DNA from: Chelatococcus sp. YT9
GTDB lineage: Bacteria; Pseudomonadota; Alphaproteobacteria; Rhizobiales; Beijerinckiaceae
NCBI RefSeq assembly: GCF_018398315.1
Contig: NZ_JAHBRW010000002.1
Span: forward strand, 790,637 to 854,636
Reading direction: 5' to 3'
Length of the DNA stretch: 64,000 bases
The position numbers were made by a program, and so were the translations under genes. Positions 53,926 to 63,871 of the stretch are shown in pieces (within the stretch, counting starts at the first letter, position 1; every line of letters starts with the position of its first letter). The notes beneath the pieces are model-generated. The model was given only the letters and a program-made list of their open reading frames with translations, was not told where the DNA came from and made no database searches.

Positions 53926-54435
53926 CTCGAGATCAGTCGCTGAACGACCGCGAAGCCCTTCTACTCGGAATTAACGCCCATAGGCCCAAGATATTGATCC
54001 CGCTGCATGAAATCGGCATGATCGAAACTATCCAAATAATTGCCGACTATAAAATTTCTGTTGCGTGACACGCAACAACACGGCCTCTAACCTTCTAGAC
54101 AAAATTTCCGACCCGTTGACTATAGTTGATTCGCGAGCAGTGACAGCTTGGTAAGCTGAGAAATACGTTGGTCTCCGGCATAGCGACCCGCTGCTATTCA
54201 TTGGCGCGAGCATATGTTCGCACGCCTGTTCCAAAGCCCTTGTATTGAACGGTTGACCGTGTGTGATGCATTCCTATTTCGCCACGTGAAATGGGCGCGA
54301 TCCACGATTGATCATCTTGCACCCTCTTACACTTTAGGAGGGCCTGGAAAAGCAGGAGAAGATGGGGGTAAACAAAAAACGTACCAGATTCATTGCTTTA
54401 GCGCAGGCCTACAAAAGTAACTTTCGGGAGGAAAC
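53926..54435. other. 510-base gap upstream of the orphan Bug gene
   Basis: A lower-GC stretch without recognisable genes. A ribosome-binding site (GGGAGG) sits seven bases before the Bug ATG, and the promoter must lie here. A weak CCCTC/GAGGG hairpin lies near 54322-54342. Confidence 0.4.
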
Positions 54436-55395
54436 ATGGACACCAAGAAGTGCGTCGCAATCTTAGGCTCTAGCATTGTCGCGTTCTGTCTCGCAGAGGC
54501 CGCTTATGCTGCCCAATGCCCGGCAGGGTTCCCGAGTAAGCCCGTCCAAATGTGGGTGGGGTATACGCCGGGTGGCCTGAGTGACCAGCTTACGAGAGCG
54601 CTTTCCACGATCATCAAGAAGCAGCAGGGATGGACTGTGGTCGTGCTCAACAAGGGCGGCGCCGGTAGCGGCGTCATGTTTGCTGAACTCGCTAGAGCGC
54701 CGGCCGACGGCCATACCATAGGCGTTTCGGCGGGGCCGAGCGCGGTCACCTCAGTCCCAATTACGCAGCCCAACAACCCCTATAAGCCGGAAGATTTTAC
54801 CTATTTGGGCACAGCGCAGAAGCTCGACACAGGCTTTGCGTCACTGAGCACGGCGCCGTTCACCAACTGGAAAGAGATGGTTGCTTATGCCAAGAAGAAA
54901 GGCCGGCTAACCGTGTCAACGGCAGGTGCCGATCACCAGTTCTTCGCAGATCAGATCTCGAAAGCTGAGGGCATCAATATGGTCATCGTACCAGCAACCG
55001 GGGCGGCTGATGCTGTGATGATGGTCCTGGGGGGGCACACCGACATGGCCATTTCCGGAACAACTCACATCGAGTATCTGAGATCTGGCCAAATGCGTCA
55101 GATATTCACGCTGGGTGCAACGCGAGCCGCCTTCGCCGACTATGCGCCTTCCACTACTGAGTTGGGCTACGACATTCCGGGTGCTGACTACTACGTTTAC
55201 TACGCTGCACCGGCGGGCCTCAGTCCGGAGTTGACAGCCTGTCTGTCGGGCGCTCTTGATGAAGCGGTGAATACGGAGGAATTTGCCGCCGTGGCCGCCA
55301 AGTTCGAGGCCAAACCGCATAACCTCGGCCCGCAGGGGCTGACCGACTTTATCCTGAGCGACGCAGCTAAATTCAAGAAATACTACAGTAAGTAG
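54436..55395 (+). CDS. Bug/TctC-family periplasmic binding protein (orphan)
   Basis: 319 residues with a signal peptide ending near AEAAYA. The Bug hallmark is present (FPSKPVQMWVGYTPGGLSDQ), as is the LSTAGADHQFFADQISKAEG-like pocket region (VSTAGADHQFF). Codon use and GC look lower than in the tct operon, suggesting separate acquisition. There is no tctA/tctB beside it; it may serve a transporter encoded elsewhere or act as a sensor. Possible functional link to the cyclase gene upstream. Confidence 0.9.
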   Translation: MDTKKCVAILGSSIVAFCLAEAAYAAQCPAGFPSKPVQMWVGYTPGGLSDQLTRALSTIIKKQQGWTVVVLNKGGAGSGVMFAELARAPADGHTIGVSAGPSAVTSVPITQPNNPYKPEDFTYLGTAQKLDTGFASLSTAPFTNWKEMVAYAKKKGRLTVSTAGADHQFFADQISKAEGINMVIVPATGAADAVMMVLGGHTDMAISGTTHIEYLRSGQMRQIFTLGATRAAFADYAPSTTELGYDIPGADYYVYYAAPAGLSPELTACLSGALDEAVNTEEFAAVAAKFEAKPHNLGPQGLTDFILSDAAKFKKYYSK

Positions 55396-55943
55396 GTATC
55401 TGCGTAGGACGTCGCCCCATGAAGTCCCTTTTCCGAGCCGTTTTGCATTAAAGCGAGTCAGGACATCGCAGAAGCGCCTTAGCAGGAAATGCCATCCGTC
55501 TACTACGGTGCAGAGACGGGCAAGTTCACGGTGACCTTTTAGTAATTTCTCGTACGCACCCCCAAGCGCAATATCGGAGCGGCAGCAACGCCGTCGATGA
55601 TGGCGACTTTTTCTTCCTCAGCCACGCCAGCATCAGCGCAGTCCCGGATGAACCGGCGAAGTTCGGCGAAGTGTACGGCGCGTTGCCCATAGATCTCCTA
55701 TGCGCCATTGGCAAATATCCGTCAATGGCGCAATTCACGTTGCTGCGCTTACAAGCCCAGGTGGGCTGCCCGCTCATCAGCCGTCAATACTCGGCTCAAT
55801 TCCGATGCCTGCAAAACATTACGCAAAAAGGCCGGGCTGAGGGCAGAAGCAAACGCCAGATCGAGCGCGAGACGGTGGCGCCGGGTTAGCAAACTGCTTT
55901 CGCAAACGGCGAAACGGCCACAGACGATTGACCGTGATGTTAA
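55396..55943. other. Decayed coding remnants, unrecognised
   Basis: The minus strand contains pieces of apparent protein in different frames, for example RHRLALDLAFASALSPAFLR with SELSRVLTADERAAHLGL, and VHFAELRRFIRDCADAGVAE with EEKVAIIDGVAAAPILRLGV. They look like one broken gene of about 150 residues, but the family was not recognised. Confidence 0.35.
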
Positions 55944-55963
55944 ATCGTATAATCGTATACGAT
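55944..55963. promoter_or_regulatory. ATCGTATA repeat with perfect ATCGTATACGAT palindrome
   Basis: The 12-base palindrome ATCGTATACGAT (55952-55963) is preceded directly by a further ATCGTATA. It ends 28 bases before the deacylase start, overlapping the probable promoter. This is the type of site bound by FadR-subfamily GntR repressors. No GntR gene is adjacent. Confidence 0.65.
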
Positions 55964-55991
55964 ATTGAACGTCGCGCGCAGGGGGTGGTCT

Positions 55992-57044
55992 ATGAGCCGT
56001 GTCGTGGAGTGCAGTATTGATCTTGGCCGGAGTGGTCGTCAGGTGGGCCATATTCGGCTACCGGCCGATACCAGCACGGGGGGCGAGGACACGCTGGTGC
56101 CGATCGCCTCGCTCGCCAACGGCCCGGGCCCCACGGTGCTCGTCTCCGGCGGCAATCACGGCAATGAGTACGAAGGTCAGCTCGCCGCGCTCCGGCTCAT
56201 CCGTGACATTGCGCCGGCGCAGGTCTCCGGCCGGATCATCGTCGTCCCGGTCATCTCGACAGCGGCTTCCCGACTGAATTCCCGGTTCTGGCCAACCGGC
56301 GAGAATTTCAACCGGTCCTTCCCCGGCAATCCGGACGGCTCGCAGATTGAGCGGCTCGCCCACTTCTTCTCTAGCGTACTTTTTCCAGCGGCTGACGTTG
56401 TCGTCGATATGCACTCTGCCGGCAGCACGGGGTGGATCACGCCATGCTCGCACATGTGCGTCCCTAAGAATCCGGCGCAACGCAAGTCGATGGTCGAGGC
56501 GATGGAGGCCTGGAACTCGGACTTCCACTTTCTCTACACCTCGCACGGGAATTACCTCCCCAATGAGGCCGAGCGCCAAGGCAAGATCGTCGTCACCACC
56601 GAGCTTGGCGGCAGCACTCGCATTCCCGTGGCCGTGCAAGATCTTGCCTGGAGCGGGCTCACGAATGTCCTCAGACATGTCGGGGCCCTCGAGGGGAAAG
56701 TAGTGACCCGTGCCTCTCTTGGCCTGCCGCCGGCGACAATTGTCGACTGTCGGTTCGACGACGGCCACGTAGGCGATGTCGGCAGCGGTCTCCATGATGC
56801 TATTGTCGCGCCAGCCTCCGGGCTGTTCGAAGTCTTGATCGATCCCGGCAACCCGGTGGTGGAAGGCGAGCCCGTGGGCCGCATCTGGTCGCCAGATGAC
56901 CCGACGCTGCCGCCGGTGGATGTGACGTCACCGATGACCGGCTATCTCATGGGTCTCAAGACGCTTCCGCCTGTCGAGAAGGGGCAGAGCTTGGCGCTCA
57001 TTGGCCGCCCGATAGATCGGGAGGTCCTGCTCGCGGAGCGGTGA
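55992..57044 (+). CDS. Succinylglutamate desuccinylase/aspartoacylase-family (AstE/DoeB-like) deacylase
   Basis: 350 residues from the ATG at 55992. Zinc ligands follow the family pattern: H56 and E59 (GGNHGNEYEG) and H141 (DMHSAG). GENFNRSFPG is the substrate-carboxylate motif. A C-terminal beta domain (VVEGEPVGRIWSPDDP) resembles that of DoeB, the N-acetyl-diaminobutyrate deacetylase of ectoine breakdown. Other ectoine genes are absent, so a different N-acyl amino acid is possible. Controlled by the palindrome just upstream. Confidence 0.9.
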   Translation: MSRVVECSIDLGRSGRQVGHIRLPADTSTGGEDTLVPIASLANGPGPTVLVSGGNHGNEYEGQLAALRLIRDIAPAQVSGRIIVVPVISTAASRLNSRFWPTGENFNRSFPGNPDGSQIERLAHFFSSVLFPAADVVVDMHSAGSTGWITPCSHMCVPKNPAQRKSMVEAMEAWNSDFHFLYTSHGNYLPNEAERQGKIVVTTELGGSTRIPVAVQDLAWSGLTNVLRHVGALEGKVVTRASLGLPPATIVDCRFDDGHVGDVGSGLHDAIVAPASGLFEVLIDPGNPVVEGEPVGRIWSPDDPTLPPVDVTSPMTGYLMGLKTLPPVEKGQSLALIGRPIDREVLLAER

Positions 57045-57942
57045 TGCGATCGGCGCGATCCACGACATGTGACGGGCGCGTTCGATGGGGAAGCAGCGTC
57101 TCAAGAAGGGTCTCCCATGCGCCCCCGGCCCGCATGGGCGCTACGCTGGCTCGACGGCGCAAGAGACGGGTTGCCCGGTGCGCTTCCGAGGCGGAAGACT
57201 GTCGCGGCGCGCGGAGGATTGTGACGTTCAAAATGCCGCCACCCTCGGGCTCTTTGAAAGCGTGCAGAACCATGCTCTGAGTTCCGCCGCGAAGCCATCC
57301 GTCCTTCCCAGATGCTGCGGCGGCGCGGGGCCTGCGCGCATGGAAGTCATGCGCTTCTGAGAATAGGCCCGGGCAGAGCGCCGTGGCGACGCCTCGGATA
57401 CTTGGTAATACGACGTGCTGGCTGCAACTGCGGTGCGCTTGCGTCCCGTTTTGGGAAGCAATGGTAAAGCTGCAGCTCCCGAGGGCCGCGAAATCTATGC
57501 AACTCTCGAATGGATGCTCGGTGGACGCAGGCATGTTCTCAGCCGAGAGGGGCTCCAGCTGGCTCGCCCGTCGCGGGACGACGCTCCACATCGATCCGCA
57601 ATCATCAGCGAACAAAAAACTCCACTCTCGCTTCCATTACATCCCGCTTCGCGCGAAAGTGGCGGCAACCAGATCGGCAATGTGTGTCTGATGTCGATGA
57701 AGGCCCGCAAAATGTACAGATCGAGTATCGTACAACAGTTTGCAGATCGCTCGATAAGTTTGTCGCCCCTATCCCTAGAGGTCCTGATTCCTCCACCTCC
57801 TCGTCAACGCCGAAGAGGTTTGGGCATGCCCTGCCGAAAGGTTCTTTCCTGTCGTCTTGTCCACCCTGGACCTGCCTCGTTTGTGGCCATGGTGATGCGC
57901 ATTGACGACCGTTCTCACGAAACCAGCGGCGCAGGAGCTGCG
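57045..57942. other. 900-base gap before the efflux genes
   Basis: It separates the deacylase from the RND adaptor. An open frame continuous with the adaptor extends upstream to 57415, but its sequence has no domain, and the signal peptide begins only at 57943. No TetR-type regulator, usual for RND pumps, was found. Confidence 0.45.
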
Positions 57943-59106
57943 ATGAAACATGCCGTTTCCCGCATTCTGATCATGGCGGCGCTGTTCGGCACACCTGCCC
58001 TGGTCAATTCAGCTCATGCGGAGCCGCCGTCCGACGCCCCAATGGTCGGCGTTGCGTCAGTCCATGCCAGGGACGTCGCACCAACCACCGAACTGATCGG
58101 GCGTATCGAAGCAATCAACGCCGTTGATATCCTGTCGCGTGTCAGCGGCTTCGTGCGCGCGCGCCAATTCACGGAAGGCGGTGTCGTCACGAAGGGACAG
58201 GAACTCTACACGATCGAGGCCGACGCCTATGAGATTGCCCTCAGCGAGGCCCGGGCGGCCCTTCAGACGGCCGAAGCCGCTCGGCTCGATGCCGAACGGC
58301 AATTGCAGCGCAACCGCACGCTGATCGGCCGCCAAGCAGTCGCACAGAGCGCGTTGGAGCTCAGCGAAACGGCCTTCGACACCGCACGGGCGAACGTTAT
58401 GTCTCAAGAAGCGCGGGTCAGGCAGGCTGAACTGAACCTCAGCTATACGACCATCCGGTCTCCGCTGAACGGCAGGATCGGCGTAAGCGCATTTTCGGAA
58501 GGGAGCCTTGTGGGACCGTCGTCGGGTGCGCTCGCGCGCGTCGTGCAGACGGATCCCATCCGCGTTGTCTTCTCGGTCAGCGATCGGACGCTCCTCGATC
58601 TGCGCGAGAAGACGGACGGGCTCAGCAAGGAGCAGCTCGGCAAGCGTTTTTCAGTGCGGCTTCGGTTGTCCAACGCAAGTGACTACGACCTGCCCGGGCA
58701 CGTCGATTTCTTCAACAACGAGGTCGACCCGCAGACTGGCACTCTCGCCATACGCGCGCAATTCGCCAACCCACAATCCCTGCTCGTGCCTGGCCAGTTC
58801 GTGACGGTCGTCGTCAGAGAGACCGAACCCCTCCAGCGCCCGGTCGTGCCGCTCGGAGCCGTCCAGCAGGATCGGGAGGGCAAGTTCGCCCTCGTGGTCG
58901 ATGACGGCAACCACGTGGCGATGCGGCGCATTCGCGTCTCCCGGCAACTCGAGGGGAAGTGGGTCGTCGATGACGGGTTGAGCGAGGGGGACAAGGTCAT
59001 CGTGGAAGGGCTGCAGAACGCAGCGCCCGGCGCGATCGTCAAAGCCATACCGGTCGATCAGGAGACGACACAGAGCGGTCGCGGCGAATCCGGACCGGCG
59101 CAATGA
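57943..59106 (+). CDS. RND efflux periplasmic adaptor (membrane fusion protein)
   Basis: 387 residues from the ATG at 57943, with GGAG eight bases upstream. The signal peptide ends near VNSAHAEP. The adaptor order is visible: biotinyl-lipoyl half (INAVDILSRVSGFVRARQFT, EGGVVTKGQELYTIEADAYE), coiled-coil hairpin (ALQTAEAARLDAERQLQRNR), second lipoyl half (LSYTTIRSPLNGRIGVSAFS), and beta-barrel. No lipid-attachment cysteine, unlike AcrA. It bridges the pump to an outer-membrane channel. Overlaps the pump gene by four bases (ATGA). Confidence 0.94.
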   Translation: MKHAVSRILIMAALFGTPALVNSAHAEPPSDAPMVGVASVHARDVAPTTELIGRIEAINAVDILSRVSGFVRARQFTEGGVVTKGQELYTIEADAYEIALSEARAALQTAEAARLDAERQLQRNRTLIGRQAVAQSALELSETAFDTARANVMSQEARVRQAELNLSYTTIRSPLNGRIGVSAFSEGSLVGPSSGALARVVQTDPIRVVFSVSDRTLLDLREKTDGLSKEQLGKRFSVRLRLSNASDYDLPGHVDFFNNEVDPQTGTLAIRAQFANPQSLLVPGQFVTVVVRETEPLQRPVVPLGAVQQDREGKFALVVDDGNHVAMRRIRVSRQLEGKWVVDDGLSEGDKVIVEGLQNAAPGAIVKAIPVDQETTQSGRGESGPAQ

Positions 59107-62100
59107 ACCTTTCAGGGCCCTTCATCGACCGGCCGCGGCTTGCCATCGTCGTTGCGCTTGTCATGACGATCGCCGGCGCTCTGGCGCTCTCGCGCATTCC
59201 GGTTGCGCAGTTCCCGCAGATCACCCCGCCGGAGGTGCAGGTCACTGCGAGCTACCCGGGTGCCAGCGCCGCGGTCATGACCGACAGCGTCGGCGCACCG
59301 ATCGAGGATCAGGTCAACGGTGTCGAGGACATGATCTACATGTCCTCCTCCAGTACAGACAACGGCACCTATACGCTAACTGTCACCTTTGCTGTGGGAA
59401 CCGACCCGGCGATTGCGCAGGTCAACGTGCAGAACCGCGTCGCGATGGCGGCCGCGCGGCTGCCGGCGGCCGTCACGCAGACGGGGGTGGCCGTCCGCAC
59501 CCGGTCCTCCAGCATGCTCATGGGCATCTCGCTGTATTCTCCCAAGGGAAGCCGGGATAGCCTGTTCCTCAGCAACTATGCCACGATCAATGTTCGTGAC
59601 GCGCTAGCCCGCATTGCCGGAGTAGGCGAGGCGAGCGTGTTCGGTCCGCTCTACAGCATGCGAATCTGGATGGATCCGGACCGTATGCAGGCGCTCAGCA
59701 TAACGGCCGCAGATCTTACGGCCGCCATTCAATCGCAGAACGCTCAGGCCTCCGCCGGATCGATCGGCTCGGCCCCGTCGGTTCCTGGCCAACAGATGCA
59801 GCTCACGGTGACGGCGCTGGGCCGCCTCGCCAGCGCCGCCGAGTTTGCCAACATCGTCATCCGCACGAACCGGGACGGCGCCATTGTTCGTCTACGCGAC
59901 GTCGCGCGCGTCGAGCTCGGCGCGCAATCTTTCGACACGACCTCGACTCTCAACGGCCGGCCGAGCGCCACCGTCATGATCTATCAGTCGCCCGATGCCA
60001 ATGCGCTGACTGTCGCCAATGCTGTGCGCGCGCAGTTGCAGACGCTTTCCGCGCGTTTCCCCGATGACGTCGCCTACACGCTCGTCTTCGACACGACGAG
60101 CTTTCTCACCGAGACGATCCGAGAGATCCTGATTACCCTTGCGATCACCTTCGTACTCGTCGTTGCGGTCACGTATCTGTTCCTCCAGGATTGGCGCGCC
60201 ACGCTCATTCCCACCTTCACGATCCCGGTCTCCCTCGTCGGCGGCTTCGCGGTGCTTTATTTGCTCGGCTATTCGGCCAACACGATTACGCTCTTCGCCA
60301 TGGTGCTGGCGATCAGTCTTGTGGTGGACGATGCCATCATCGTGCTGGAGAACGTGCAACGTCTGATGCGCGACGAAGGGCTCGACGTGCGGGAGGCGAC
60401 GATCCGCACGATGAGCCAGGTTACCAGCCCGATCATCGCCACTACGCTTGTGCTCGCGGCGCTGTTCGTTCCCGTCATCTTCCTGCCGGGTATCACCGGC
60501 CGCCTCTACCAGCAGTTTGCCACGACCATTCTCGTCACGATCACATTTTCGACCATCAACGCCCTGACGCTCAGTCCCGCGTTATGCGTCGCGATGCTCG
60601 GCGCTCCGAAGCCGCCCAGGACCCGCGGAGTGCTTGGCCGCTTTAATCGCGGCCTCGACCGCGCCCGCGCCCTCTATCGCGACACGGTGTCTGGATTCGC
60701 CCGAAGACTTCTATTCGTCGCGATCTTCGTCGCTGCGGTCTTCGCCGGCCTTTACGGGCTCTACCGCGTTCTGCCGACGGGCTTCGTGCCGCCGGAAGAC
60801 CAAGGCTTCGTTTTCGTGAACGTCCAGCTTCCGAACGCGGCATCCTTGGAACGGACCAGCGAAACGCTCGCGCAGGTTGCCTCCGTCCTTCGGCGCACGC
60901 CGGGCGTGGCGAATGCGATCGGCATTGCCGGTAGCAGCCTTGTCGGTGGCAGCGGTTCGAATATGGGCATGTTGATCGCCGCACTTGAGCCTTGGAGCGA
61001 GCGTGGCGCGGATCAAAGCGTCGACGCTATCATGGGCCGACTGCGTGGGGAGTTTGCTCGGATTTCGACCGCCTCGATCGCCGTGTTCAACCCTCCCGCT
61101 GTGCCCGGGCTTGGCACCACCGGCGGCTTCGACATGCGCCTTCAAGCTCGCGACGGCCAAAGCCAGGAGGAACTGGCCGAGGTGATGCGCGCCCTGGTGG
61201 TAAAAGCAAACCAGACGCCGGGGCTCACAGGCGTTTTCAGCACATTCTCGGCGGATGTTCCCCGGCTCTTCCTCAACATCGACCGTAGCCGGGCGGAGCT
61301 CTTGCGGGTCTCGCCGGCAACGATCTTCGCGACGCTGCAGGCGCATCTCGGCTCAAGCTATGTCGACGACTTCAATATTTTCTCACGCATCTATCAGGTG
61401 AGGCTGCAGGACGAACCGCGATTTAGGAGCCGCGTTGAGGATATTCAAAGACTACGGGTTCGGAGTGAGAACGGAGCGATGGTTCCGCTTCAGGCCCTTC
61501 TTTCGATTTCGACAACCTATGGCCCCAGCGCCATCAACCGATACAACCTCTTCCCCTCGGCGGCCATAAACGGCCAGGCTGCGGGCGGTGCGAGCACCGG
61601 TCAGGCGCTAGACCGCATGGAGGCGCTTGCCGCCTCAGTGCTTCCATCGGGCTTCGGATTCGAATGGACCGGCTTGGCTCTACAGGAGACGGAAGCTGGC
61701 AATCAGACCGCGTTACTTTTGGCGATGGGACTGCTGTTCACCTATCTGTTCTTGGTCGGCCAATATGAAAGCTGGTCGATCCCGCTCGCGGTGATGCTGT
61801 CAGTGACGGTGGCAGCGATTGGGGCATTGGCGGCTCTTCTCATCGGGCGGATCGACCTGAACATTTACGCACAGATTGGACTCCTGCTGGTGCTCGGCCT
61901 CGCGGCCAAAAATGCCATCCTCATCGTCGAATTTGCGAAAGAGCGCCACGAGCGCGGAATGACCCACGCGGAAGCGGCGCAGGCCGCCACGTCTGAGCGG
62001 TTTCGGCCTGTTCTGATGACAGCGGCGGCTTCAATCCTTGGCGTCATCCCCCTCATTATCGCAACCGGCGCAGGCGCCGCGAGCAGACGCGCGATTGGCA

Positions 62101-62249
62101 TGACGGTTTTCGGCGGCCTTACTTTGGGTACGATCATTGGCCTCTTGCTCATACCGGTGCTTTACGTCCTGGTCGAAGCAGTGTGGAGCAGAATTGGTCG
62201 AATTCACGCAGGCAAGACCAAAGCCAAGGATGCAAATCCCGCGAGCTGA
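59103..62249 (+). CDS. RND multidrug efflux pump (HAE1/AcrB family)
   Basis: 1048 residues, full length. The N-terminal helix is followed by the PN1 start (IPVAQFPQITPPEVQVTASY, PGASAAVMTDSV). TM4 has the proton-relay aspartates (LVVDDAIIVLENVQR), and the second half repeats the pattern (PTGFVPPEDQGFVFV, then GLAAKNAILIVEFAKERHER). Exports hydrophobic or amphiphilic compounds from the periplasm or membrane, driven by protons. The outer-membrane channel (TolC/OprM type) is not encoded here. Confidence 0.97.
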   Translation: MNLSGPFIDRPRLAIVVALVMTIAGALALSRIPVAQFPQITPPEVQVTASYPGASAAVMTDSVGAPIEDQVNGVEDMIYMSSSSTDNGTYTLTVTFAVGTDPAIAQVNVQNRVAMAAARLPAAVTQTGVAVRTRSSSMLMGISLYSPKGSRDSLFLSNYATINVRDALARIAGVGEASVFGPLYSMRIWMDPDRMQALSITAADLTAAIQSQNAQASAGSIGSAPSVPGQQMQLTVTALGRLASAAEFANIVIRTNRDGAIVRLRDVARVELGAQSFDTTSTLNGRPSATVMIYQSPDANALTVANAVRAQLQTLSARFPDDVAYTLVFDTTSFLTETIREILITLAITFVLVVAVTYLFLQDWRATLIPTFTIPVSLVGGFAVLYLLGYSANTITLFAMVLAISLVVDDAIIVLENVQRLMRDEGLDVREATIRTMSQVTSPIIATTLVLAALFVPVIFLPGITGRLYQQFATTILVTITFSTINALTLSPALCVAMLGAPKPPRTRGVLGRFNRGLDRARALYRDTVSGFARRLLFVAIFVAAVFAGLYGLYRVLPTGFVPPEDQGFVFVNVQLPNAASLERTSETLAQVASVLRRTPGVANAIGIAGSSLVGGSGSNMGMLIAALEPWSERGADQSVDAIMGRLRGEFARISTASIAVFNPPAVPGLGTTGGFDMRLQARDGQSQEELAEVMRALVVKANQTPGLTGVFSTFSADVPRLFLNIDRSRAELLRVSPATIFATLQAHLGSSYVDDFNIFSRIYQVRLQDEPRFRSRVEDIQRLRVRSENGAMVPLQALLSISTTYGPSAINRYNLFPSAAINGQAAGGASTGQALDRMEALAASVLPSGFGFEWTGLALQETEAGNQTALLLAMGLLFTYLFLVGQYESWSIPLAVMLSVTVAAIGALAALLIGRIDLNIYAQIGLLLVLGLAAKNAILIVEFAKERHERGMTHAEAAQAATSERFRPVLMTAAASILGVIPLIIATGAGAASRRAIGMTVFGGLTLGTIIGLLLIPVLYVLVEAVWSRIGRIHAGKTKAKDANPAS

Positions 62250-62425
62250 AACGGTGGGAATAGAGCTCGATCGCATAGCTCATCATTTCAGCCGGAATGC
62301 GACGACGCACACAGCGAGGATCATTGCCCGGTTCCACATCCCGTCACGGACGGGGTAACCTGACCGCGCAGAAAACCTCATGCTCGCCTTTATCGAGACG
62401 TGAACAACCGCGCAGCGCTCGGCCG

Positions 62426-63871
62426 TTAACCCCGGCGCGCCCGCTCGTCGATGCCCCGCGCCGACTCAGTCGCTTCGCGCACAATTTTGGTCAGATCGAC
62501 TGCGGTGTGGGCACCGCTCCGCACGAGGATGCGCCCGTCTACCATAACCGTATCCACGTTTGACGGCAGCCCGTGGAATACCATGGCGTGGTAGGGATCC
62601 TTCACAGGAGCCAGATTTATATCCGACGCACGTATCATAATCAGATCGGCGCGTTTCCCAGGCGTCAGCGAACCGATCTTGTCACCGAGCCCCATAACCC
62701 TTGCACCACCGATTGTCGCGACGCTGACGAGTTCGCGCGGCTTGACGCGCACCGGTGCGCCCGTGCGCTGCCAGTCCGACCACATCAGCGCGCGCATGAC
62801 GTTGAAATAATCGGTGTTCGTCGCCGCCGACGCATCAATCGAAAGCCCGAATGGCACGTCCAGCGCCTTGACTTCGGCATATTGCGTCCTGCCACTCCGC
62901 ACAAACGAATAGGACATTTCAATCACCGGCGAGGCGCTCCACGGAGACTTGGTCTCGCCAATCATTTTCAACTCGTCAGCGGTCATGCCCTGCGGGTGAA
63001 CGAGCAACAGACCTGGCCCAAGCAGCTTGTTTTTGCCGAGGAGATCGATGAGATTTTTCGGCCCGCAGTGAATGGTGGCTTGCAATCCCAGTTTCGCGAC
63101 GGCCTCAAGCTCTGTGCGAAACATGTCGAGCGAAATCGCGCCCCTTGTATTGTCGAACGCTGGCGTTCGCAGGCACGCCCCAACACTGAGCATGCTGTCG
63201 TCTGACGTCCACTGCCTCTGAACCCGCGCGAGATCGGGCAGATCCATCTGTTTGTCGGTCGGATAGCCTTGCGCGGCACCATAGGAGTAACGGCCGCGAA
63301 TGCCGGTGTCCCGCATCGCCTGAAGCTCGGCGTCGGCGTGCTCGGGAGATACCGTATTGTGGCACCAGTTATGGACGGTCGTAATGCCGGATAAAAGGCC
63401 CTCGGCAAGTCCAAAGCGGACGTTGATGTAAGAGTCGTCCGGCGTGTAATATTTTCCGACGCGGATCGTGGTCGGGAAATAGCCGTCCCTCGGATCGTCC
63501 GCGCGCACGATCATCCGCAAAGCCGTCGACCATAGATGCCAATGGGTATCGACGAAGCCGGGCATTACGATCATCGATGTCGCGTCGACGATCTCGGCCC
63601 CAGGCGCGGAGAGCTTTTCACCGACGGCCACGATCGCTCCGTCACGGATATGGACGTCGCCGACAGAAAAGTCGCCGAGCGCATCGTCCATTGTCAGCAC
63701 CTGTCCGCCCCGTAGCAGGATGTCCCCCCGCCGAGGCAGATCCGTGCCGCTCCCTAAGCGCGGCGCAGAGGATTGTGCTAGGGAAAGCAACGGAGTTGCC
63801 ATTGTCGCGGCGAACGCTCCCGCCGCGGCTTTGAACAACCCGCGACGATGTATCCCACAGGCGCAAAACAT
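62426..63871 (-). CDS. Exported amidohydrolase (cytosine deaminase/TRZ-ATZ superfamily)
   Basis: 481 residues. The start has a twin-arginine-like signal (HRRGLFKAAAGAFAATMA). The metal motif H110-W-H112 (VDTHWHLWST) matches HxH. Further ligand regions are ATIHCGPKN and LSIDASAATNTDYF, where the family usually has the metal aspartate. The closing domain ends LVRSGAH. It would hydrolyse or deaminate a heterocyclic or amide compound in the periplasm. It converges with the RND pump. Substrate unknown; no adjacent transporter. Confidence 0.88.
   Translation of the reverse strand: MFCACGIHRRGLFKAAAGAFAATMATPLLSLAQSSAPRLGSGTDLPRRGDILLRGGQVLTMDDALGDFSVGDVHIRDGAIVAVGEKLSAPGAEIVDATSMIVMPGFVDTHWHLWSTALRMIVRADDPRDGYFPTTIRVGKYYTPDDSYINVRFGLAEGLLSGITTVHNWCHNTVSPEHADAELQAMRDTGIRGRYSYGAAQGYPTDKQMDLPDLARVQRQWTSDDSMLSVGACLRTPAFDNTRGAISLDMFRTELEAVAKLGLQATIHCGPKNLIDLLGKNKLLGPGLLLVHPQGMTADELKMIGETKSPWSASPVIEMSYSFVRSGRTQYAEVKALDVPFGLSIDASAATNTDYFNVMRALMWSDWQRTGAPVRVKPRELVSVATIGGARVMGLGDKIGSLTPGKRADLIMIRASDINLAPVKDPYHAMVFHGLPSNVDTVMVDGRILVRSGAHTAVDLTKIVREATESARGIDERARRG

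Noticed and set aside
57415-57942. 176-codon N-terminal extension of the RND adaptor
   Set aside because: It has no domain, and a good start with a signal peptide lies at 57943.
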